The notes beneath the pieces were generated by a model. It did not search any database. It was not told where the DNA came from and was given only the letters and a program-made list of their open reading frames with translations. Both the position numbers and the translations under genes were made by a program. Below, piece by piece: positions 1 through 6,508 of a stretch of DNA of 64,000 nucleotides. Each line of letters opens with the position of its first letter. The first letter of the stretch is position 1. The stretch spans positions 1-64,000 of the forward strand of contig CAWVRH010000002.1 of NCBI GenBank assembly GCA_963932545.1. The letters are read 5' to 3'. The stretch is from UBA8337 sp963932545. Its GTDB lineage: Bacteria; Pseudomonadota; Alphaproteobacteria; RS24.

Positions 1-5
1 TTTTC

Positions 6-80
6 TGGAGCGGGCGATGAGATTCGAACTCACGACCCCAACCTTGGCAAGGTTGTGCTCTACCCCTGAGCTACGCCCGC
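6..80 (-). tRNA. tRNA-Gly (anticodon GCC)
   Basis: Read on the minus strand, the sequence folds as a complete cloverleaf. It has a 7-bp acceptor stem GCGGGCG/CGCCCGC, a D arm with GCTCAGGGGTAGAGC, an anticodon loop TTGCCAA giving GCC, and a T arm with GTTCGAATC. The 3' CCA is encoded (positions 6-8). Discriminator base is U on the RNA. Confidence 0.97.
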
Positions 81-111
81 GTCACAGAAATGTCGCTTAC
101 ACGACGAAGGC

Positions 112-140
112 GTTATGCACCAATGGGCGGGTTTTGACAA
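112..140 (-). promoter_or_regulatory. probable sigma-70 promoter of tRNA-Gly
   Basis: On the minus strand TTGTCA (135-140) and CATAAC (112-117) are separated by exactly 17 bp. This places a start site about 25 nt before the mature tRNA end at 80. The match is 5/6 and 4/6 to consensus. It is assigned by eye and untested. Confidence 0.5.
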
Positions 141-235
141 GACGCTTTTTCGGGCTTTGCGTTTTTATCGGCTTTGCCCTATTTATCGCCAAATTTTACC
201 CTATATATAGAGTAGGAAGAACGCAAATCCCCGCT

Positions 236-286
236 CTTTTGGGGGCCTTGGACTTTTGGAGCCTTTGGCCTTTTGAGGCCCTTGGG
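236..286. repeat. three tandem 17-bp imperfect repeats
   Basis: Units CTTTTGGGGGCCTTGGA (236-252), CTTTTGGAGCCTTTGGC (253-269) and CTTTTGAGGCCCTTGGG (270-286) follow each other without gaps. The array ends 23 bp before the cnoX-like start codon, so it lies in that gene's 5' leader. The rest of 81-309 shows no other gene. Confidence 0.8.
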
Positions 287-309
287 GAATGCGAAAAATA
301 GGAAGTTTT

Positions 310-1260
310 ATGGATACGCCCACACAAACGCAAAGCCCGCTTCAGGCCGATGAGACAAGCGCTGTTATCGAGGTGACGACCCAAAGTTTTATGGCGGAAG
401 TTATCGAAGCCAGCCAAAGCCAATTGGTGCTGCTGGATCTTTGGGCGCCATGGTGCGGGCCGTGCAAACAGCTGACGCCCATTCTCGAGACGCTGGCTGA
501 AAATGCCGATGGCCAAGTGCGCCTCGCTAAAATGAATATTGATGAACATCCAGAGGTTGCCCAGCAATTAAAAGTGCAATCCATTCCCGCCGTCTTTGCG
601 TTTAAAGATGGTCAGCCCGTCGACGGGTTTATGGGCGCGCTGCCAGAGAGCGATGTCAAAAAATTTATCGAGAAAAACCTCGATGGCGAGCTAGGCCCCT
701 CGCCGGCCGAAGCCTTGCTAGAAACTGCCGCTGACAGCCTAGCCGCTGGCCAGCTTGATGACGCTATTGAATGTTATGCCGCCGCGCTCGAGCAAGAACC
801 TGAAAATGTGAAAGCCATGGCCGGTCTGGCGCAAGCGCATTTGGCGTCGGCTGTAGAGGTTTCAGAAAAAATTGCCGCTGCCCAGGCCGCCTTATCGGGT
901 GCGGGCGCGCACGATAATGACCCGGATTTGGGAGCCGCGCGAGCCGCCTTGGCGCTGGAGATAAAAATGGCCGACAAGCCAAAGGAGGCCAACTCAGAAG
1001 GAGCTATTGCGCCTTTATTGGCGGCACTGGCAGAGGACGAAAAAAATCATCAAGCCCGGTTTGACTTGGCACTGGCCTATCATGGAGATGGCCAGCGCGA
1101 ATTGGCGTTGGAGGCTTTGCTGGATAGCATTGCGCTCGATCGGGCTTGGAATGAAGAGGCCGCGCGCAAGCAATTGGTCGAATTGTTTGAGGCCTATGGT
1201 GCCACAGATGCTTTGGTGGTCGCGGCGCGGCGTCGCTTATCTTCTATTTTATTTAGCTAA
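310..1260 (+). CDS. thioredoxin-fold co-chaperone (CnoX/YbbN-like)
   Basis: The protein has 316 residues. An N-terminal thioredoxin domain (about 20-125) carries the active site WCGPC, with cysteines 49 and 52. A C-terminal helical TPR-like region (about 135-310) is typical of YbbN/CnoX, a holdase that hands clients to GroEL and DnaK and protects them from oxidation. E. coli CnoX has lost the first cysteine, whereas this copy keeps both, as in Caulobacter, so it is probably an active oxidoreductase. I chose ATG 310 because it has AGGAAG upstream; an in-frame ATG at 289 lies inside the leader. LON-domain and Trm112-like genes follow in the same direction. Confidence 0.88.
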   Translation: MDTPTQTQSPLQADETSAVIEVTTQSFMAEVIEASQSQLVLLDLWAPWCGPCKQLTPILETLAENADGQVRLAKMNIDEHPEVAQQLKVQSIPAVFAFKDGQPVDGFMGALPESDVKKFIEKNLDGELGPSPAEALLETAADSLAAGQLDDAIECYAAALEQEPENVKAMAGLAQAHLASAVEVSEKIAAAQAALSGAGAHDNDPDLGAARAALALEIKMADKPKEANSEGAIAPLLAALAEDEKNHQARFDLALAYHGDGQRELALEALLDSIALDRAWNEEAARKQLVELFEAYGATDALVVAARRRLSSILFS

Positions 1261-1305
1261 TCCATTGGGCGCGTGCGGTATCGCTCGCGAGAAAGGCCGA
1301 CTGTA

Positions 1306-1977
1306 ATGTCGCAATTTTATGAAACCACTGACGAGCTGCCAGATACCCTTCCGGTGTTTCCGTTAGAAGGCGTGTTGCTTTTGCCGCGCGGACAATTGCC
1401 GCTTAATATTTTTGAGCCGCGATATTTAAAGATGTTTGAAGACTCGCTCGGCAAAGGCCGCTTTATTGGTATTTTACAACCGTTAGAGCCGCATGGCGAC
1501 GATACGCAGCCGCCCTTGGCGCAGGTCGGGTGTCTTGGGCGCATTACGTCTTTTAGCGAGACCGATGAGGGGCGCATCATTGTTTCCCTAACGGGCGTGA
1601 CCCGCTTTCGCGTCGCCCAAGAGCTAGATGTGCTCACGCCGTATCGCCAAATCAAAGCGGATTACAAACTCTATGAAAGCGATTTGGTTTCGGAAGTCGG
1701 CAGCTTTGACGTCAATCGTGACGGCGTATTAGATGTTTTGCGTCGCTATCTCGACTTGAACGGCATGCAGGCCGATTGGGAAGCGATTGAAAGTTCTGGA
1801 AATGAAGCCTTGGTCAATAGCTTGTGCATCATCAGCCCCTATGGCCCGCAAGAAAAACAGGCCTTGTTGGAAGCCGTTACTTTGGGCGAGCGGGCAGAAA
1901 TATTAATCGCGCTGACCGAAATGGTGCTGGCACAATTGAGCCAATCGGGCGGCTCGAACGATAATTCGGTTCAATAA
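1306..1977 (+). CDS. LON peptidase substrate-binding domain protein
   Basis: The protein has 223 residues and matches the stand-alone LON N-terminal domain family (COG2802), with LPVFPLEGVLLLPRGQLPLNI near the start and FEPRYLKMF after it. It lacks the AAA+ and protease domains of Lon, so it is probably a substrate-binding or adaptor protein of unknown target. ATG 1306 is preferred over an upstream in-frame ATG at 1273, which would add a basic stretch foreign to the family. It lies 45 bp after the cnoX-like gene and 24 bp before the Trm112-like gene, probably one transcript. Confidence 0.88.
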   Translation: MSQFYETTDELPDTLPVFPLEGVLLLPRGQLPLNIFEPRYLKMFEDSLGKGRFIGILQPLEPHGDDTQPPLAQVGCLGRITSFSETDEGRIIVSLTGVTRFRVAQELDVLTPYRQIKADYKLYESDLVSEVGSFDVNRDGVLDVLRRYLDLNGMQADWEAIESSGNEALVNSLCIISPYGPQEKQALLEAVTLGERAEILIALTEMVLAQLSQSGGSNDNSVQ

Positions 1978-2001
1978 AAGAAGCTAAATAAGGGATAGAT
2001 C

Positions 2002-2199
2002 ATGAGTGATGAAACCAAGCCACAAGCGACATTAGACCCAAGCCTTCTAGAGCTGCTGGTCTGCCCAATAAGCCATGGGCCTTTGACTTATGATGCGAAA
2101 GCCAATGAGTTAATCTCGAAAGAGGCAGGCCTTGCGTATCCTGTTCGCGATGGCATTCCCATTATGTTGCCAGAAGATGCGCGCAAATTATCGTCTTAA
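2002..2199 (+). CDS. Trm112-like small protein (COG2835)
   Basis: A 65-residue protein with the core LLELLVCPISHGPL and the C-terminal block AYPVRDGIPIMLPEDAR, which is diagnostic of the bacterial YcaR/Trm112-like family. The second Cys of the usual CPxC knuckle is absent (CPIS), so zinc binding through that pair is not expected. The family is related to the eukaryotic methyltransferase partner Trm112; its bacterial role is not established. SD AGGGAT precedes the ATG. It is the last gene of the cnoX-LON-Trm112 run and converges with the UbiH-type gene 9 bp away. Confidence 0.88.
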   Translation: MSDETKPQATLDPSLLELLVCPISHGPLTYDAKANELISKEAGLAYPVRDGIPIMLPEDARKLSS

Positions 2200-2208
2200 G
2201 GCTGTCGC

Positions 2209-3606
2209 CTAATCGCGAAACAGCTCCCCGCGCATAAGCCTGGCGAGGGGGCGCCCTTGTGGCGTCACACTCAAACCACTATTGGCCTGTGCGTTCATCT
2301 GTTCGCGCAGGCCGGTGTTTTTTTGTAAGCCTTGTCGTGTGACGGCCATTCCCAAGCGGGCTATTTTCGCCATGGGCCCGCCGAATAAATTAGCCAGCCC
2401 ATGTGTTGTCGCAGCGGTTAATTTGGCATCCGCACGGCGCGCGGTTTCGTAAGTGGCCAACATAGCGCCATCCCCCAAAGCGAGCCCGAGCTGGCGAGTT
2501 TCGAATAAAACATCGGCCAATAGGCTGGCATCGCGCAGAGTTAAATTGAAGCCCTGCCCGGCCAGAGGGTGGATAACATGCGCCGCCTCTCCTAGCAGAA
2601 CTACCGAGCCATCGATGAAATTTTCTGCCAATTGCAAGTGCAAGTCTTGTACTGCCAAAGGGCCATCGACGCTTAGCGCACCAAAGCGCCCTTGGGTCGC
2701 TTTGTTTAATTCATAAGCCACAACGGCCGGCTCTACTTTGGCCAAGGCCTCGGCGCGCGCTTTAGGCAGGGACCAGACCATGGCAAAGGAAGCACACGAC
2801 GCGGGCTCTGTTTTCGTGACAGGAAGTGGCAGCAAGGCAAGTGGCCCGCTGGGCAAAAAGATTTGTTGTGCCATGCCGCCATGGGCTCGGTCGCGTCGTA
2901 GGGTCCCAACTAAGGCGGCGGCCGCATAGTCATGACGCAGCGGGCGAGCCGCCGCTTTTTGCCGCCAAGGGGTGGGCGCCTTTTGTGTATCGATAAGAAG
3001 CTGGCTTGGCACTTGTGTGCCATCGGCCAAGGTTGCGCGATTTTCTTTGGCTGAAAAATCAACAATCGGCGAAGCCAAGCGCTCGATGCGTCCCTCTAGA
3101 ATTTGCATGTCCAGAGCCGCTGACATCGCCCGTCCTAAACTGGCAAGGCTAACGATATGCGCCAGAACCTCTACGTCGTCATGGTTGTTGCCATCTTGGG
3201 GCGCGCCGAAGCCGAGACTGGCTGGAAACAAAGCCTCGGACTTTTGGCTCCCAGTGTTCGAACCGGAGGCGGCAGGCGAGATATCGCTGGCGCTGGCATA
3301 AACGTGCATGTCCGTTATAGGGGCGCAGGGTTGGTCCAATTTTTGCCAAACGCCAAGCGTCTCTAACATCACACGAGCCGCGGGACTAAGCGCCAAAACG
3401 CTTTGCCAATCTGGCAGTGCGGGCGCGGGCGCGTCGTGCAAGGCAGCGCGAAACCCAGCGGCGCTTAAACATAAGGCGGTTATTTTTGCGCTATTGCCCC
3501 CACCATGAACCAGAATGTCGGGCCCCAGAGGAGGCGACGAAAGAACCTCTTTTGCATTGGTTTGCTTGGTGGTTCGCTTGGTGGTTTGTTTCGCGGGCTT
3601 TTTCAT
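2209..3606 (-). CDS. FAD-dependent UbiH/UbiF-family hydroxylase
   Basis: The protein has 465 residues. It carries an FAD-binding start (ILVHGGGNSAK, about residue 31) and the second FAD motif GEAAHVIHPLAGQGFN near residue 340, the hallmark of UbiH/UbiF/VisC aromatic hydroxylases acting in ubiquinone synthesis. The last glycine of GxGxxG is Ala, as occurs in this family. The N terminus is unusual: Lys/Thr-rich with three tandem four-residue units (KQTT, KRTT, KQTN), coded by 12-bp repeats at 3556-3591. This tail could be absent if translation starts further in. Which ring position it hydroxylates cannot be told from sequence. Confidence 0.85.
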   Translation of the reverse strand: MKKPAKQTTKRTTKQTNAKEVLSSPPLGPDILVHGGGNSAKITALCLSAAGFRAALHDAPAPALPDWQSVLALSPAARVMLETLGVWQKLDQPCAPITDMHVYASASDISPAASGSNTGSQKSEALFPASLGFGAPQDGNNHDDVEVLAHIVSLASLGRAMSAALDMQILEGRIERLASPIVDFSAKENRATLADGTQVPSQLLIDTQKAPTPWRQKAAARPLRHDYAAAALVGTLRRDRAHGGMAQQIFLPSGPLALLPLPVTKTEPASCASFAMVWSLPKARAEALAKVEPAVVAYELNKATQGRFGALSVDGPLAVQDLHLQLAENFIDGSVVLLGEAAHVIHPLAGQGFNLTLRDASLLADVLFETRQLGLALGDGAMLATYETARRADAKLTAATTHGLANLFGGPMAKIARLGMAVTRQGLQKNTGLREQMNAQANSGLSVTPQGRPLARLMRGELFRD

Positions 3607-3661
3607 CGGGCGACAGTGCCAAAAAACCGCGCACGCGTCCAGCTCTATGGGCGGGGCGCAA

Positions 3662-3689
3662 AGTCACAGCAAAAGAGTCACAGCAAAAG
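3662..3689. repeat. perfect 14-bp tandem duplication
   Basis: AGTCACAGCAAAAG occurs twice without a gap, in the intergenic stretch 3607-3905 between the UbiH-type gene and the ammonium transporter. Apart from this repeat and the sigma-54 promoter the stretch shows nothing gene-like. Confidence 0.8.
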
Positions 3690-3856
3690 AGCGACCGTGG
3701 AAAAGATTAATTTTGCGCCCGTCGCCGAGGTAATTCTTGCCTAAATAATAAGCAGGGAAATATCGAACGCCTAGAATTCAGGCAAACCAATCAAAAGGCT
3801 GGTCTCACGGCACGCGAAAGCTAGCGATTGCCTATGGGGTGGGCGCGAAACGCACT

Positions 3857-3872
3857 TGGCACGTTTATTGCA
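3857..3872 (+). promoter_or_regulatory. sigma-54 (RpoN) promoter of the ammonium transporter
   Basis: TGGCACG (3857-3863), four bases, then TTGCA (3868-3872) matches the RpoN consensus TGGCACG-N4-TTGCW at every position, with GG at -24 and GC at -12 in the right spacing. The predicted start near 3883 leaves a leader of about 23 nt before ATG 3906. This fits nitrogen-limitation control through NtrC, although I could not find a clear NtrC box upstream. Confidence 0.88.
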
Positions 3873-3905
3873 TAAATCGAGTAGAGTTACCTTGGGGGTT
3901 TACGA

Positions 3906-5126
3906 ATGGAAAACAATATGGTCGGCGGCGACGTCTTTTTTATTCTTATGGGCGCTATTCTTGTGTTCGCGATGCATGCAGGTTTTGCTTTCTTGGAAGT
4001 GGGCACAGTGCGCCGCAAAAACCAAGTTAATGCGATGGTCAAAATCTTGTCAGATTTTGGCATTTCGACTTTGGCCTATTTCTTCATCGGCTATTCGGTC
4101 GCTTACGGCGTCGACTTTATGTCTTCTGCCGCCACCATCAGCGGTGGAACAGGCAATGAGACCTATGGCCCACAAGGTCTATCGCTGATTAAGTTTTTCT
4201 TTCTGCTAACTTTTGCTGCGGCCATCCCAGCCATTATTTCTGGCGGCATTGCGGAGCGGGCGAAATTTGGTCCGCAGTTATTTGCCTCGGCAGCCATTGT
4301 TGGCCTTGTTTATCCCTTCTTTGAAGGCGTGATATGGAACGGAAATTATGGTTTCCAAGCTTGGCTTGAAGCCAGTTTCGGCGCCTCTTTCCACGATTTT
4401 GCAGGCTCGGTAGTTGTGCATGCGGTTGGCGGATGGCTTGCTTTTTCAGCGGTTATTTTGCTCGGCGCGCGCATCGGTCGGTATGGGCCCAAGGGCCGCG
4501 CCTTTCCACCAAGCTCTATTCCTTGGTTGGCGCTGGGTAGCTGGTTGTTGTGCATTGGTTGGTTTGGCTTCAACGTGGTCTCCGCCCAATCGCTAGAAGG
4601 CGTCTCGGGCTTGGTCGCGGTTAACTCTCTTATGGCGATGGTCGGTGGATTGCTGGCCGCGCTTTGGTTCGGCAAAAGTGACCCGGGCTTTGTCCACAAT
4701 GGGGCGCTTGCGGGTCTCGTCGCGGTCTGTGCGGGTTCCGACATCATGCATCCAGCTGGCGCTCTGCTGACGGGCGCAATTGCGGGCGTCTTGTTTGTCT
4801 ATGCTTTCACGTTCTGTCAGGAAAAATTGAAAATTGATGATGTTCTTGGCGTCTGGCCTTTGCACGGTTTGGCCGGAGCATGGGGCGGCATCGCCTGCGG
4901 TATTTTCGGACAAGCCGCTTTCGGCGGCCTAGGGGGCGTAAGCCTTGCTTCGCAAATCATCGGCACCGTTGTTGGCTGTGCTTTCGCAGCCATTTGCGGC
5001 GCCATTATCTATGGCCTTTTGAAACGCACGATAGGCATTCGCCTTACCGAAGAAGAAGAACGCCAAGGCGCCGATTTGTCTATCCATAAGGTGGCCGCCA
5101 ACCCAGATGTTGGTATTGGCGGATAA
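3906..5126 (+). CDS. amt: ammonium transporter, Amt family
   Basis: An inner-membrane protein of 406 residues, strongly hydrophobic along its length with the spacing of eleven membrane helices. It carries the twin pore histidines of Amt channels at H172 (VVVHAVGG) and H320 (LHGLAGAWGG). It imports ammonium. The usual glnK partner is not next to it: the upstream gene is divergent and a terminator follows at once. The sigma-54 promoter ends about 30 bp before the ATG, and GGGGG serves as the ribosome site. The start MENNMVGGDVFF has no signal peptide, unlike E. coli AmtB. Confidence 0.95.
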   Translation: MENNMVGGDVFFILMGAILVFAMHAGFAFLEVGTVRRKNQVNAMVKILSDFGISTLAYFFIGYSVAYGVDFMSSAATISGGTGNETYGPQGLSLIKFFFLLTFAAAIPAIISGGIAERAKFGPQLFASAAIVGLVYPFFEGVIWNGNYGFQAWLEASFGASFHDFAGSVVVHAVGGWLAFSAVILLGARIGRYGPKGRAFPPSSIPWLALGSWLLCIGWFGFNVVSAQSLEGVSGLVAVNSLMAMVGGLLAALWFGKSDPGFVHNGALAGLVAVCAGSDIMHPAGALLTGAIAGVLFVYAFTFCQEKLKIDDVLGVWPLHGLAGAWGGIACGIFGQAAFGGLGGVSLASQIIGTVVGCAFAAICGAIIYGLLKRTIGIRLTEEEERQGADLSIHKVAANPDVGIGG

Positions 5127-5133
5127 GCTAACT

Positions 5134-5168
5134 CACCAAAGCTTCGTCTCTTTGGTGCCTTTAATTTA
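5134..5168 (+). terminator. rho-independent terminator after amt
   Basis: CACCAAAG (5134-5141) and CTTTGGTG (5150-5157) form an 8-bp stem with an 8-nt loop, followed by the T-rich tract CCTTTAATTT. It lies 8 bp after the amt stop codon, so amt is probably a single-gene transcript. Confidence 0.75.
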
Positions 5169-5223
5169 TGCCCTTTGACCCGCGTGACTGGGCTGGGTTA
5201 GTGTAGGGCTAGCTGATTCGAAC

Positions 5224-5265
5224 AAACCCGAGTGGGGCGAAAAGCGCCGCTCGGGTTTCTTTTTG
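5224..5265 (+). terminator. leader terminator (possible attenuator) before the aminotransferase
   Basis: AAACCCGAG (5224-5232) pairs with CTCGGGTTT (5250-5258), with an inner GGCG/CGCC stem, and is followed by CTTTTT. It is a strong intrinsic terminator 10 bp before ATG 5276, with the gene's own SD (GGAGAG) right after its T tract. Because amt already has a terminator, this one probably governs entry into the aminotransferase gene. Confidence 0.75.
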
Positions 5266-5275
5266 GAGAGACGAC

Positions 5276-6508
5276 ATGTCCCATGGGCCCTTTGATGCCC
5301 TCCCTGCTTCTCCTTTCGCGCGCCTGCGAGCGCTGTTGGACGGGTGCGAGCCGGGCGCCGCGCCGCGCTCGATGGCGATTGGCGAGCCTCAACATGCGCC
5401 GCCAAGTTTTGTGTTGGAAGCCCTGCAAAGCCAAGTGTCAGACTATGGTCGCTACCCGCCGATCGGCGGCACGCCGGAATGGCGCTCAGCCGTGGAAGGC
5501 TGGCTATCGCGCCGCTTTTCGCTGGATCTAAATCTGGAGCCAACGAAGGGCCTTTTGGCTCAGGCCCACCAAATCTTGCCGCTCAATGGCACTCGGGAAG
5601 GGCTGTTCATGGCCGCCCAAACCGCCCCCTCCAAACCCAACGGTTGGATGGCCATGCCCAATCCGTTTTATCAGGTCTATGCCAGTGCCGCTTTGGCTGC
5701 TGGCGCGACCCCCCTTTATCTCGACGCCCCCGCACAGACAGGCTTCATGCCTGACTTGGAAAGCATCAGCCCAGAGACATTGACCGGTCTGCGCGCGCTT
5801 TATTTATGCTCTCCCGCCAACCCGCAAGGCGCCATTGCCGATAAAGCCTATCTGCGTCGGGCTTATGAGTTGGCCAAAAAATACGACTTTTTATTATTGG
5901 TGGATGAGTGCTACAGCGAAATTTATGACACGCGTTTTGACGCCTGCCCACCGCCCTCGATGTTAGAGATAATGGCCGAGGCCCAAGACGATGACGCGCC
6001 GGTGATGGTGTTTCATTCTTTGTCCAAACGCTCGAATTTGCCCGGCTTACGCTCGGGATTTGTTGCGGGCGGCCAAAGCGTCATGGCGCGGTTCCATAAA
6101 TTGCGCATGGTGGCGGGCCCGCAATCGCCTTTGCCGGTACAAAACGCGGCCGCGCTGGCTTGGGGCGACGACGCCCATGTGAAAGAAAACCGTGCCGCCT
6201 ATCGTGCCAAACTAGATATCGCCGAACAGATTTTCGGTTCTGATTACGGTTTCTATCGCCCTGAAGGCGGCTTCTTTTTATGGCTCAACGTGGGCGATGG
6301 CGAGCTTGCCACCCAAACGCTATGGCGCGAAGCGGGCTTGCGCGTTTTGCCGGGGGCTTATCTGACCCAGCCAAACGAAGCGGGAAAAAATATCGGCGCT
6401 CGTTATTTACGGGTAGCTTTAGTGGCCTCTTTGGACGAGACTCGGGGAGCTTTGCTGAACCTGAAAGCGTGCCTCGATGCGCATCCTATAGAAGAGAGGG
6501 CAACATGA
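5276..6508 (+). CDS. PLP-dependent aminotransferase, probable succinyldiaminopimelate transaminase
   Basis: The protein has 410 residues, fold type I class I/II. It has the substrate-loop SPANPQG, the PLP-contacting VDECYSEIYD, and SLSKRSNLPGLRSG, whose K251 forms the Schiff base. Overall layout matches the DapC group (N-succinyl-LL-diaminopimelate:2-oxoglutarate transaminase) of the lysine/peptidoglycan pathway, but other class I transaminases cannot be excluded. It starts 10 bp after a strong terminator hairpin, suggesting regulated read-through. Its stop overlaps the ftsK start (ATGA), which links cell-wall precursor supply to the division gene in one transcript. Confidence 0.85.
   Translation: MSHGPFDALPASPFARLRALLDGCEPGAAPRSMAIGEPQHAPPSFVLEALQSQVSDYGRYPPIGGTPEWRSAVEGWLSRRFSLDLNLEPTKGLLAQAHQILPLNGTREGLFMAAQTAPSKPNGWMAMPNPFYQVYASAALAAGATPLYLDAPAQTGFMPDLESISPETLTGLRALYLCSPANPQGAIADKAYLRRAYELAKKYDFLLLVDECYSEIYDTRFDACPPPSMLEIMAEAQDDDAPVMVFHSLSKRSNLPGLRSGFVAGGQSVMARFHKLRMVAGPQSPLPVQNAAALAWGDDAHVKENRAAYRAKLDIAEQIFGSDYGFYRPEGGFFLWLNVGDGELATQTLWREAGLRVLPGAYLTQPNEAGKNIGARYLRVALVASLDETRGALLNLKACLDAHPIEERAT

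Noticed and set aside
6280..6504. 75-codon N-terminal extension of FtsK
   Set aside because: It overlaps the aminotransferase gene fully, and the ATG overlap at 6505 gives the natural start.
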